Source: Azadirachta indica (taxonomy: Eukaryota; Streptophyta; Magnoliopsida; Sapindales; Meliaceae). Taken from it: a DNA stretch of 64,000 nt. Below are positions 12,672 through 26,100 of the stretch, in pieces. Each line of letters opens with the position of its first letter. Position 1 is the stretch's first letter. The translations under genes were made by a program, and so were the position numbers. The notes below the pieces were generated by a model. That model searched no databases, was not told the origin of the DNA, and saw only the letters and a list, made by a program, of their open reading frames with translations. Location: contig CM040448.1 of NCBI GenBank assembly GCA_022749755.1, positions 1,422,481 through 1,486,480 of the forward strand, read 5' to 3'.

Positions 12672-14292
12672 CATATATAAATATATGGATATGTGAATAC
12701 ACACATGTACATATACATGCATGCATATGAATTATGAAATAACCATTGATAATATCAAAGTGGGCGACAATTAAGCATGATTAGAAGAGAAAATTAAAGA
12801 AAATGGAAAGAAAAGCATGTGATAATTGTAAGATTATGCTTAGTCAAAAATCAATATTAAGTAATGCACCGACATGATGTACATATACATACATATATAT
12901 AAAATTAAACACATGTGCATTAGAGTCCAAAAACAGTCAACTATGGAAAGCTTTATTTCGTTGAAATGGGGATTCTTCACTCCCATTTCTCCTCTCAATT
13001 ATTCCAATTTTCCTTGTATTGCAATCGATTGTTTTAGAAAATTTACGAGTGAAATTGCAAAGAGAAGCAATAATGCATGTACAATATTAGTGAAAGTCAT
13101 GGAGATAGGAGGATTCTTTCTTCATTTGTAGACAAAATTGAATTAATTGGTTCCTACCTTTCGCTTTCCAATTTTTTCTTTCATATTCCTCTCTTAAATT
13201 TACTCTCAAAATTCTTTAAGTGTGAAGTCAAGAAACTCTTAATAAAAATAATTGACTATGCGGAGATCCCTATTCACAATATTTTAGTCGACAATCTTTA
13301 ATGTTGATCAAAATAAATAAATATTTTAATTTGAATATTTTGAGTCACGTATTTTAAGAAATATAAATTTTAATTGAAATAAAAATGGAATATAAAAAAA
13401 ATATATAAGATGAATTTACAAATGTAACACTTTTATACCATCTAAAACTTTCTTGAATCGAAAAAATAGAAAGTTTAACAAATGGTGTAAATGTTTCTTT
13501 TTTTTCTCTTTTTCTTTTTCAAGGAATTAGGATTTATTGAGTTGGACAAAACCTTAATTTAGCTCATGATGAGTTGGTTGTAAGTTCAAGAGTTCTTGCT
13601 CAACCTCTAGAAACTTCTAAAAAAAATTTAAAAAAAAAGAAATTGGAGATACTTATAAAATCTTGTACTGCAGTTAGAACTCTAGTTTGTGTGGGTCTCA
13701 CTAAAGTTTCAGCCCATAGGGTCTTGGCCCATGGTATTTTAATTCATATCGAGCCTTTTTAGAAGCTTACGGTCTATGAGAACTAGTTCATATATGGGCC
13801 ATTAAATCCAACGTTTTAAGGCCCATTAATTCCTTTTGTCTCCTACAATTAATTCCGCCATTATTTTGCTACAGATTTAACAATGTAACAATTATAGTTA
13901 TTTTCAATTATACACAAGTTTGTTGATACATGATAAATATTAGTTATAAGACTGGACGGCTTTGTCCCACCAACTTTAGTGTGTCGTATTTTTAATTAAA
14001 TAAAAATGATTATTTATTAAATATTTTGATGATTGTATTTTTAAAATTAATTTCAAACACAATTATTAGAAATAAATTATAAGAATCTTGACAAAGACAA
14101 AAAAATCCATAGAAAACAAATCAAATATCAATGAGAAGTCACATATGGGAATTGGGTTGGCTTGCTCCATTCCATTTCCATTAGCAAGAAGACAAGAGAA
14201 TTGAGCCCAAAAAGATTGGTGTCAAAAGTCTTCAAATCTTTTTCATGGACAAAACATGAACATGGGTTCGGTCATTTATTTAATTATTCTTC

Positions 14293-14315
14293 AATGAATG
14301 AATGAATGAATGAAT
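14293..14315. repeat. (AATG)n microsatellite
   Basis: Nearly six AATG units; the short ORF that starts inside it is unlikely to be real. Confidence 0.85.
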
Positions 14316-15193
14316 CGTATCAATCTATCAGCTTCAATGGACGCTTCTTACAACACAATAATTGAAGGAAATTGGTTGGCTCACATATTTGATTTATCAT
14401 TAACATTACCTTGTACTGTTTTAAGGAGAAATAAATGTATGGCCATTTTTATCTTTCTTCAAATTATCTCAATTATTGACTTCTTCCTCTTCTTCTCACT
14501 GAGCTTCAAAATTCCTTCTATCAGTTTGATGAGTGTTTGTTTGCTAGAAAAATAAGAGAAAATATTAAAACATTTCGCTTATTTAGTTATTTAAATCAAT
14601 GTAATTAATAATAATATATCATGCAGATCACATCCGTACTACAAATGGTGCCCACTAACATTTATTTACGTTTTCTATTTTCTGTCAAATGGGAACGAAA
14701 AACAAAATGGTACTGCCTGGAAAATGGGTTGGAGCTGAGAAAATTTCAGAGCCTAACAGTAACAGTCAACAATGGTGGACTCTATTATACACTGTCACTA
14801 GAACAGAAGCAAAACAGTATAATTTAAATTAAATTTCTACAGATGGTCCATCATTGAAGAATCTAACACCAACCAGATCACACTAAATTCCAACTCTGTT
14901 TCTGCCATTTCTCTCTTTTCATTTTTCATTTTCACCATGTGATTTGTCCCTCAACATGAAGCACCCTTTCACACCTGAGTTACGTACATCTAGCTATCTA
15001 ACTAGTAAGTAATTGGTGCAAGAGACAACCCCCATATAACATGAAACATTAAACCAATAACATCGGATAATATTTAGTTCTAAAGTTTAAGATCAATTTA
15101 ATTGAGTAAATAATATCTTCTTGGCTGATGAAATAAAATGTAGGAGACAGGAAATATCAGCACCTAACATGCACATAGAAGTGTTATAATATA

Positions 15194-15379
15194 TTATAAT
15201 ATATTATATTGCAACTGAGTCGCAAAAGGACTGATGTGATGCATCATCTCTGAAATCTGCCCTACTTTTCCTGTGGAGCCATATTCTTCCTTTACCCAGA
15301 GGACTCCCAATCCCTCTGTTGCTTCTGTCGTCTGCCAAGCCTGCCTTAACTTTGCTAGCATCTCTTTTTCCTTACTCAA
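15194..15379 (-). other. Unrecognised 61-codon ORF in a GC-richer island
   Basis: The minus-strand frame contains MLAKLRQAWQTTEATEGLGV and KEEYGSTGKVGQISEMMHHI. Its amino-acid composition looks protein-like, unlike the low-complexity frames around it, and the local GC content is clearly higher than in the flanks. No splice partner or family is recognised. It may be an exon remnant or chance. The next stretch, 15.4-15.9 kb, shows nothing. Confidence 0.2.
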
Positions 15380-16238
15380 GTTTCAATGGGCTATGTTATC
15401 AATGAACTGTAAAAAGGGGAAGGGGACCTACTCATTATTGGAGCCTTCTTGAATTTTTTTTCTTTTTAATTAGCTTTATGACAGATCAAGTACATATAAT
15501 AATAGCAACTGTGATTGAAGAAACAGAACCCATATGGAGAAATTGAGAAAAAGGGGCATAAGCATTTGCATTTGCACTCAAAAGAATGAACAAAGTTGGG
15601 GCCTTCTAATGTGCACAAGTAGATGATCATGAATTATGATACCCATTTGTGCAACACATGCTTAAACTCTACATTTTAGTGATTTTCCAAATTTTGATTT
15701 CTCTTTACAATAATTCATACCACCTGCTACAAATGATAATGTCCCCATTTTACAAATAAAAAGAGATGACTTATTAGCTTTTTGTTACTACTTAACTATT
15801 GATTTTGATTTTACTTTTTAGTGCCCATGTGGGTCTTCAAACCCGGAAAGGAGGACATGCTCTTATCTGAAACACATGCTATGCGAAAAGCTAGAACAAG
15901 TAAAAGGCTCGTTAAGGGCTTGGAAAGTTGCATCTAGATTTGCTTTTTTAGTATTATAAAAATTGCAGTTACAAAAAAGGAGATGGAAAACCAGCACCAG
16001 CCAATCAAATAACCAACCATAGAGATCAACAAGATTATGCACCATGGATATTAAAAATATAACACATGCTGCCCCATTGGAAATGAGGCAGCAGTTCTTA
16101 AGATATTCGTCACATTTCCATATCTACAAACTACCATCATCATCATTCAAAAAGAAAAATGGAAACATGAGGTTAATGGGACCCAAACATATAATTACGG
16201 CAAACAAGGCCATGTTGCTTTCATAAAAAATACTCTCC

Positions 16239-19200
16239 TCATATGTGATGATGCTGTAGTTGCAAGAGTCTAGAATACGCCCCATCAGCTCGGCTAACCA
16301 ATTCGGAGTGGCTGCCTTGTTCTACAATCCGGCCATCTTGCACAACCCCGATACAATCCACACTTCTTATTGTTGATAAACGATGAGCCACAAGGACTGT
16401 GGTTCGTCCCCTCATTAGCCTCTCGAGCGCTTCTTGTAGCACACACTCGGATTCAGCATCAAGGGCACTTGTGGCCTCGTCAAGCAGAAGTATTGATGGG
16501 TCCTTGAGAACTGCCCTTGCAATTGCTATCCTTTGTTTTTGTCCACCCGAGAGCTGAACTCCTCTCTCACCAACTGGTGTTTTGTACCCATCAGGCAACG
16601 CACTAACAAATCCGTGAACATTAGCTGCACGGGCTGCTTCGATTACTTCTGCTTCAGTTGCGCCCTCTTTTCCATATGCAATGTTATCAAAAATACTTGC
16701 AGCAAAGAGGGCTGGCTCTTGTTGCACTAATCCAATTTTAAGCCTAAGGGACTTCAAGTTCAGACGACGGATATCCTTACCATCAATCATAACTTTCCCA
16801 GCCGTAGGATCATAAAATCGCTCAATCAATGCTATCACAGAACTCTTGCCAGACCCACTAGCACCTACAAGAGCTTGGCTCTGGCCAGCACGGATTCTAA
16901 GGTTAAGGTCTTTAAAAACCATAACATCAGGTCTTGATGGGTATGCAAAATCAACATGCCTGAGTTCAATTTCCCCACGAATTATTTCTACAGGCTCAGC
17001 ATCAGGATCATCTGGGTCAATCTTAGTAGTACCGTCCAATATAGAGAACACAGAGCCAACAGATTCACCACCCCTAATAATCTCTGGGGCAAGACTAACA
17101 GTTTCTGCAACTGAGTTGGCTGTCACAACTAGGACTACAAAAACTTTGATAACCTTAGAAAATGTCGATATACCTTTTTCAACAAGATGGACACCATACC
17201 ATAGGATGACTGCTTCAGAGGCATGTAGCGCAAACTGAGAAATGCCAAAGAGAATGCCAGCAGTTTGGCTACGATGAAGAGTTTGGCGTTGTGGCACACG
17301 CAACTCGTGGCAGAACAGGGAGAGGATCTTGTTTTGCGCATTAAATGCTGCAACAGTTCTGATATTGCTCACTCCCTCACCAGCTATCATGCTTGTCTTG
17401 GCATGAGCCTTGGCAGTGTCTCCAGCAAACCCTTTGAGAGAGAGTTGCTGCATAATGCAGAAAATAATAGAATTAATTTCACAAACCATATCTCTCAGTT
17501 GTACAGTAAATCAAACCCGTAATGCAACAATGACATTTTTATCAAAATAAACCATCCAAATTACTATTGATCATATAAAATTTTAGTTCTTGGTTATTCT
17601 TCTTTATGGACAAACATGAGTGGGCGTTACAAAGCTAACAAAATAGTTATTTCTGGTTACAGATTCAACAAGCTGAACAATTTCACACTCCAATGTCAGG
17701 GGACCACTGATGGGGCCAAACTATACTGAACTCAATAAATTCTTCAAAGAATAGTGTTTCTCTGCTACATGTACAGTTAAACAAGAAATTTATATATTTA
17801 CAGTAATGTCCTTTATGAAATCAGTCTTTTATCCACTGTGCATAAATCATGCGCAAATTTAGAAACATTGGTCCAAACATCAAAGACAACCAATGATCAA
17901 CAGTGCGATAAAGAATCCATATTCTGAGAAAATCAAAAGAGTGCGCACCCTGCGCAATTTAGCACCTCTCACTCTTTTTTTTTTAATAATATATTCACTG
18001 CTGCCCATACAATCAAAGACTGTCAACACTGACACCCTTTATCAAAAATACAAACTTTGGAAGGAAAAATTCATTTTTTTCTGTAAAATGTCATGAATAA
18101 TTAATCACGGGTCAAGAATCTCTTGAAACTCTCACAAATATTGGTGGTATCTGGGTGGGAAAGATCGTAAACGAAGCAATGAAAGCTAATGTACCTACGA
18201 AAAAACACAACCCATTTCACCAAAAATCTGACACAAAACTGGTAACATATACACTGTATATATTGCAGTGTCGGTGCCTGGTAAAAATCTAAGCGGAAAA
18301 AAGAGGTTGTGAGAGTAACAAGACAAGTTGAAATTTCTGACTCCCTTCGTTATAGAAAACCAAGAAAGCAAAAATAGCCCATAGCCTCAAGGAATAAGCT
18401 CAGCAACGGAATCTTGACTATTTTATTGTGGCACTGTAATTTATGAGGTTATATTATATTTGGGTTTATAATAAAGTGTGAATTTTCAGGAGTTGATGCT
18501 GCTGACTTGGAGGAAGCACGTGCAGTGATTAGATTCCAGAGATCAAAAGCAGATACAAAACTCTGACAGACATTAAAAAATTGAATTGCCCATGTGCCTC
18601 TGTTCAACTCTAGTTCAACCCATCTAGGAAATAATAACATTTACTAAAGTTGTTTGGGAGTCTAAAATGTATGAATAAACTGAACGTTATCAACCAAAAC
18701 AAAGAGAGAGTTGAGAGTGAGCTACCTGAGCAAAGTTGGCTAGGACAAGAAGAGGGTAAGTGCCTAGGATGAGAAGTGAGACTCTCCATTCCACTATGAA
18801 AGCAACTATGAAGGAAGTGAGTAGCGAAGTCATGTTTTGTAGAATCACCGATATTCTATCAGCAATTGCTGCTTTCACATCCGCAGCATCAGTTGCCAAT
18901 CGAGCAGCAACTAGGCTTGAGTTGTGCTCCTCCTCATCGAACCATCCGACTTCATTCCTTAGGATTGCTGGAGAAGACAAAATGCCATGAGAATCATTAT
19001 GTTTGAAGACGATAATGAACTTAAATCAACATTTCAAAATAACAGGAGACGTAAATAAGAGCATAACATTTCTATACCTGCAAGCATCATCCTCCTCACT
19101 CTTGTAGTGAGGTTCTCTCCCATAATACTAAAGAAGTAATGCTGTATCAAATAAGCAACAACAGCATAAATACCAGCACCAATGAAAATAAAAACAAATT

Positions 19201-22200
19201 CTTTACTTCTCCTTTCCATCGCTGCTGGATTTCGGTAGTAGAAAACCTCAATCATACAGGCCATCACGATAGCAAAAGTTGGACTGATAAAGCCAGACAG
19301 AACAGACCCTATAGCGCCCATTATTGAATATGGCCATTCAGGAGCATTTAGCTTGAGGAGCCGGAGGAAATAGCCATCCGGGGCTGGATTTTTGCGGTCA
19401 GTTTCAGCATTTGAAACCATCTCTATCCGGCCGTCAGCACCAGTACTGTAAGAGTAACTTAAGTTCCTTAAGCTGCCAGACCGGAGGCTTAGGGACTTTG
19501 TTGACAATGAATGGCTTAAACGTGATGAACGTGTGCGGCGAGTTGATGGGTTTGAAAAGTCTCTATTCCTCACCATTTCTTGGAATCTGATTAATGAAGC
19601 ATAGGCCCCAGCCTTTGCAATCAGTTCTTCGTGTGTTCCTGTCTCAACAACCTGTCCTTGCTGTATAACTGCAATTGTATCAACATTTCTAATGGTAGAG
19701 AGGCGATGGGCAACAACGACAGTCGTTCTCCCAACCATGAGACGATCTAGAGCTTCTTGAACAATACTTTCTGAGCCTGCATCAAGAGCACTAGTTGCTT
19801 CATCAAGGAGGAGGATCTTTGGGTTTTTCAACATAGCTCTGGCAATTGCAATTCTCTGTTTCTGGCCACCAGAGAGTTGCACTCCACGCTCTCCCACCTG
19901 AATATTGTCAAAATATTGATTATGCATTGTGATGCGATTGGAGCCTTGCTATGCTACTGAAAATCAAATATGAATAATTTGGCTTATATATATAAAATCA
20001 CCTGTGTGTTATATCCATTAGGAAGCAAGGTAATAAAGCTATGAGCATTTGCAGCAGAAGCAGCAGCTTCCACTTCAGCCATTTTAGCATCAGGCTTCCC
20101 GTAGAGTATGTTCTCAAGTATGGTGGTCGCAAACAGTGCAGGTTCTTGGTTCACCAGCCCTATCTGATCACGCAACCATTTCAATTGCAGTGTTTTAATG
20201 TCCACATTATCCAGCAAAACTTGCCCTGCTCAGCAATGAGAAAATTATCATAATAACCATCATTAAAAGGTAGAAAATTCAATCTTTTAACTGGACCAGA
20301 TTTCCTTCATTACCCTCATTGGGATCATAGAATCTTTCAATAAGAGAGACGACAGTGCTTTTCCCTGATCCACTACCACCTACAACTGCGACAGTCTTTC
20401 CAGCAGGAAAGAAAATCGAAAAATTCCGGAAGATGAACACATCAGGCCTTGATGGGTAGCTGAAAGTTACACTCTTGAATTCAATATTGCCATTAACCTC
20501 AGCCAAACATTTTCCATCTGTCGGATCCTGAACTATGGTAGGCTTTTGATTGATGATTTCCATCAACTTATAACCAGCTGCTTTACCTTTGCTGAATGCA
20601 CTAAGATTTGAAAAGGACTGACCCAAACTCCTGCAATAACCAATTATTACATTATAGTTGATAATTACGCTTAAAAATCTGCAACAACAAAAATGAGAAG
20701 CTCTAACTCAAGATCTTACATGCCACCAACAATGGCAGAGAAAATTGCTGTGAATGCCTTTCCTCCATCAGTTACACCATTCCTGATAAAAACACCGGCA
20801 TACCAGAAAACAAGGGCCCATGACATGCAAGCTATTCCATAGGTACAACCCAACCCGAGACCTTTGGCCATGCCAGCCTTGTATCCAAGTTTTAAGGTGT
20901 TTTGTATTGCATCTGAGTAGGAATTAAGGGCCTTGCTTTCACCCACATAAGAGTAAACTGTCCGGACTTGTGCAACGGCCTGTGCAAATACTTGAAAAGT
21001 TAGATAGATAAAACCTTTACCAGAGTAATTAAATGAAAATTGTGCAGTTCATGCATTTTAGATTTTGGTGATATGAAAATCGAAAAGTTTGAAAAAAGTA
21101 AAGTGCTACTCAGGATACTGCACATGCAAGAACATCATTTCATACAGAAAGGGCCATGAAATATTGGTTAAAGTTGGAAATGCTTAAACGTTTAAACACA
21201 AAGGTAGTACAACAAGAATAATTGAGCAAACAACGAGCAAACAAAAATGCAAAAGCAACTCTGTAAAGCATAAACAGTTCACAAATACTTTTATGCTTTG
21301 TTAGGCTAATAACACTCACCTGCTCGGCAATTATCCCCGCATTTGCGTATGATTCCCGGCTCTTGGACGTAAGGCCGGTGAGAGTATATGCATATAAGCC
21401 TCCAGCAAAAGCAATACCAGGAATCACTGCTATACTTAGCAGTGCCAACCTCCATGCTGACACAAAACCAACCACCAGCCCAGCCAAAAATGTAGACAAA
21501 TAATGAATAAAATTCCCCACCTGAAATTCCCAAGAGAAAAAGCAAACACAATTAGAATTTTTCTTCGTGTAGCTAAATGGATCAAAATTAAGAACACCCC
21601 AGTATCAGAAAAGTCCCAACAACAGAGTCAAGGCGGACGTTATCGCAAGCTTGCTAACGTACGCCTCGAAAAATTGGAAAAGAACTGTTTTGACCTTTTG
21701 GGACCCGCATTAATGCAGCAACAACAAACCCAGAAGAGCATTTTTGCAATTTATCGCCACCCATTACTAGATTTGGCCCCATAAGTAACATACCAGACGG
21801 TACTAGACAAAACAAAAGAAATTTTTTTTTTTTGAGAAAAAAGAATAGACCTTCTCGCTAATGGCATCTTGGACAAGAAGAGTATCTGTTGAAACACTGA
21901 AGACAATATCACCAGTTCTTGCATCAGTGTCGAAGAATCCAACATCTTGTTTCAAAACTGCTTCCAAATACTTCTTCCTCAGTGTGCTTACTTGCCTCTC
22001 ACCAGTGTACATCCAACATGAAATCTCTGTTAAAAATTAAGAAATTTTTAGAGTAAGAAATTAGTCCAACAGTGAAAGCGACGTGTATTTAGTATTTCAG
22101 ATAACGTTAAAAGAGAGACAAACGACAAAAGACCGTTTATGAACCACGTGAGCGGTCCATTGTGAACTTGATACACACGCGTAACCATGAATTCGCTATC

Positions 22201-22678
22201 GTGCAACAACTGTGATCAGATTTCAGTGAATAGTTTAGAAAACAAAGTGAAAAGAAATAACATACCAGCGTAGGAAGATATGCAAACAATGAGGCCAAGG
22301 TATACAAAGTAAAGTGCATACTGCATTGAACAGAGAGGAAACGAATCAGATCTCAGATCTGAGATAGCTGTGAAAAAGCATAAGAAAGATTGAACTTTGA
22401 AAGTCGGTTTGATTAAAAATTTATACCTTGCAAACTTCATGAGTCATTTTGTGAATATCAGTTTGGTTTTTGCCAAAGCCATTAACCATTTCACCAAAAA
22501 GGAGGAAGAAAACAGGCATTGCAGAACCATGAATAACAGCTCCTATGCTGCCAAAGCTCATGAGTAACCAATCATACTTGTCTGCAAATGAGAAGAGTTG
22601 AAAAAACGGCAAGCTTTGCTCTTTCTTCTTTTCTGCCTCAGGTGGTAATGTCTTCGTTGCTTCTGCTGTCTCTGCCAT
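16239..22678 (-). CDS. ABCB19: ABCB19 auxin efflux transporter (MDR/PGP-type ABC transporter)
   Basis: Ten exons join in frame: 22678-22427, 22320-22266, 22026-21851, 21520-21320, 20979-20720, 20630-20314, 20225-20002, 19897-19078, 18967-18726 and 17447-16239. They give about 1251 aa, essentially the length of Arabidopsis ABCB19. The order is TMD1-NBD1-TMD2-NBD2. NBD1 has Walker [10 protein letters not shown] (about 399-407), signature LSGGQ (503-507) and Walker B ILLLDE (523-528). NBD2 has GASGSGKSS (about 1044-1052), LSGGQ and [12 protein letters not shown]. The linker holds the serine/arginine-rich [17 protein letters not shown] stretch, a feature of ABCB19. The N-terminus reads [20 protein letters not shown]. 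The family exports auxin (and has been reported to export brassinosteroids) at the plasma membrane and supports polar transport and stem growth. All key ATPase residues are present, so the gene looks functional. The longest intron, 1.28 kb, precedes the last exon. Confidence 0.96.
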
Positions 22679-23120
22679 TGATATATTTATCTAAAGCAAG
22701 AACAAAACAAAACCAACTTCTTTAAAGGAGGACAAGCAGATTCTAACTATAGAATCTAAAGAGACTCCATTGAATAGAGATCTATGCTAATTTAGCCATT
22801 GAAAAACCAAAGATCTAAAGACCCTCTTCCCTCTTTTCTTGATTCTCAACAACTAACAACAAATTTTCCCAGCTGGTTCAAGTGTTCAACCAACAAAGAA
22901 CAGCATAAAGAAGAGCGTAAAAAGAGAGAGAGAGTGTGTGTATGAAGCATAAAACCTACAAAGCAAGCATGAGTATATATAGAAAGAGAAGAAAATGTGC
23001 AGACAGAAAGAGAAAAGTATTAGACCAGTGGTCAAAGAAAGATGAAAAAAAAAACTGAAATTTTGAAGACAACGCACAATGGTGTGAGGACTGAGGAGAG
23101 AGAGTTTTATAGTGTTGTGC
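22679..23120 (-). promoter_or_regulatory. ABCB19 5' leader and TATA box
   Basis: On the minus strand TATAAAA occupies 23111-23105, predicting a start near 23080 and a leader of about 400 bases. The leader is pyrimidine-rich in the gene's sense, with a CT/GA run near 22924-22936. Confidence 0.5.
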
Positions 23121-26100
23121 TGCTTACTACTTTAAAATACTTTTTTAACTGTGGGTTGTAAAAGTATCTTATCAGTTATAAATATATTTTTCCTCAGAAA
23201 ATGTACATGTTTCTCTCATAAAATTTTCGTGGAAACTCTCTCAATCTATCTTCCTGAAAATCATAACAAATTTGGAATATGTATAATTAGATAACCATAT
23301 AGATTAAAATAAGCTCGCTTTATGCTAATATAAAACATTGTTCTACACAATCTAGTTATATAATATATTAGAAATAAAATCAAAGTGATAAGTTTTTTAA
23401 AAGAATATTTTAATACAATATCTTTTAGCAGGTCTAAATATGGAAGCATAGTTATGAAAGTAAGCATCGTTCATTAAATTCAAAAATAATTTATCATCTC
23501 TTGCTTGAGCAGTTATTGCAGTACTGTACAACTCCTCGAGTTTTTCATTATACTTCTCACTGTATTCGTCCCCGGTTTTAAGTTTTAAAAAATATTTAGA
23601 AATTATATCTTAATCCAACAATAATATTTACAAGTCTCCTGAAGTGTTTTACAGTACAGTTTTCTAAATTTTTTTGTTATAAATTTTTAAAACTTTAATT
23701 AAAGAAAATTTAAAATTGTTTTTAAGTTTCATATGTTCAATCATATGGAGTCTTGAACATTTATTTTGTTAGAAATCTGCAGAATCATCCTCACTAACTA
23801 ACTGACATTGCATGTGTTCTTGCAGACTATTTACTTCCATTATTGCAGTCTAATTTGTTCTTATTACCAACTGATTATGTTTTTTAGTCAAAATTTTGGT
23901 AAATATTATATATTTTATTATAAATAAAAAAAAAAAAATCATTCAAGGTTTGTAATAATATAAAAAATAATAATTCAATAATAAAACTTAATATATAAAA
24001 TTTATAACCTCAAACTTCTGGTGATATAATAATAATCATATCAATTTTCTTCAATGGAAGGATATCATAATTGACTTGATAAAATAATTTATTTTTCTAA
24101 GTATATATCTTCCGCCTCTACCTTCTAGAAGATTTACAAACCCTAATTTTTTGTAAAAAATTTTTTACATCCCAATTTATTTAAATTTAAAACCAGATTC
24201 CCGAATTCCTAACACAAATATTAAGTAATTTTGTAATAGCTGACACGTGCATGGGACATTATAATATTTATTTGAGCAGGCTCCTGAGAAATCCCAGACT
24301 CTACTGACAGTAAGCAATAATGTAAAAACATATATATATCCCAAAGTAATTACATGGGGTAAAAAAATAGGGGAAATTAATGAACTGTGATGATGTAAAA
24401 TTTCAGAAAGAACAGTACTTTCTGATAAAATCTAAGGGGTCCCAAATGAAAAGTTACAATAACTATACCAGGACCCAATTCTTGTGTGTAGAAATAGCAG
24501 GCAACAGAAGAGTTATTAGAAAACTTACCCATAATTGATAATTCTTTTTTGGTTTTGACCAATTGCTCCTGTATTGATCCAATGCTGAGTGAGTTATGAT
24601 TATTACATCATTTCTATGTATGTATGCTTATGCTACATATTTATGCCTCTACACATGCACTCTATATGTATTCATTTCACATTCAAAATGGGATTTTAAA
24701 GAAAATGAGAAAAAAAAAAAAACAAACACTAATAGAAACTTTCTATGTATGAACCCATATTCCTTTGTATTTGTTGTGAATTAAGCAAAGTAATTATAAG
24801 AGTTACTTAGCATCTAAAGGAAAATTTTTGGTATTAGGATGTAGGAGTTTGTTGATGTAAAAATAGTTGAGATTTGTTGTAGTGATAGTAGTAGTAGTAG
24901 GTGAGTTGCCAAAATCAAGTCACATTTTTCTCTTCAATCAACTCCAAATTGGTGCATCATTCGTTCCTTTATTTTATCCAATCCAATCAAAAGCACCAAT
25001 TGGAATATGTGAATGAGAGCAAATAGCCAAATATCTTCATGTTTATCGTCTCTTATATGACTAAACATAAGCCTCCAAAAACATTCACATAAATCATGCT
25101 TCATGTCACATCCATTATGCAATCACTTGGTTCATTGTTTCGGTCAATTTGTTTAAAAGAGAAAATAAATTAAATAAAATTTTGTTTTTGGGCTTTTTTT
25201 TTCAAAATAAATTAAAAAAAAAAACAATTGGGAAATTGGGTCTAATTTGAGTTCAAAATGAATTGCTGGTTAAAGCCTATTTTAGGTCATTGGCCCAAGC
25301 CGACTAATTAATATGCCCTATAATAATTATGCAAGATATCATACATAGTTATAATAAATAAACCTTTTTCAAAATACCAAGAATTTGCAATGAGGAAAAG
25401 GAAAAGAATTTACATCATTTTGTTTTGAATTTGTATGCTTTCAACTCATTATTATAAATCATTTTTCATGTTAACATAATTATTTTTCTTTTTGCACTCT
25501 CCCACATGTAAAAATATTTTCTAATTTAACAAAATATTAATAAGAAATAAAATAAATAAATTATTTAATTGTCTGGAGCATTATCAATTTATTCATTTTA
25601 AGGTTCATTAATGCTTTAGATTTTCCTACATAGTTTATTTGTACTCACCCTTCAATAAGACATCATGATAATAGTATTGATTGACAATTATAGAGAACAA
25701 ATAGGATATAAATTTCAACGTTAGAATATTAATATTCGTAAATGACAAATAAATTGTAATTTTTTTTTTTTATAAAAAATTCAAAAGTTGAGATAAATTA
25801 ATTTTAACTAAGAAAATAATGAGCCTCGCGAGACTTTGACCAACATGTAGTATCTTCTAGGAAATTGTGTTACCAAAACCATATTTAATTGACTAAATTA
25901 AATTATCTTAAACCTCGATAAAAAAAAAATAATTGCATGAAATTAATCCATATTTTATTTATTTACTGACTCCATGTAGACTATCCACAAACCCTAGCCG
26001 TTTGATTAATTTAATTAACTAATTAATCATCAAAAGTTAATCAATTAATTAATTAATCGACTATATATAACATAGTAATTAACAAGCTATGCTTTAATTT

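Larger units (their letters stand above)
10550..15180. other. AT-rich intergenic spacer with microsatellites
   Basis: No supported gene. Contains an inverted repeat near 10687-10736, the tracts (CATA)n/(TA)n 10996-11049, (AT)n 11194-11211, (TTAA)n 11426-11449, (AT)n 12649-12671 and (AATG)n 14293-14315. Reading frames around 12.9-13.3, 13.6 and 14.3 kb are low in complexity and show no family resemblance. Confidence 0.5.

Noticed and set aside
13574..13762. 62-codon ORF possibly derived from a transposable element
   Set aside because: It contains a lysine run from poly-A and no recognisable element domain; no terminal repeats or target-site duplications were found.
16533..17522. Open frames on the plus strand across the last ABCB19 exon
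   Set aside because: They are antisense shadows of the conserved ABC transporter coding sequence and have no independent family resemblance.
24944..25003. Small inverted repeat CCAAATTGGTGC/GCACCAATTGGA as a miRNA hairpin
   Set aside because: The arms pair over only about 12 bases with an unpaired loop of roughly 35, too short for a plant miRNA stem.
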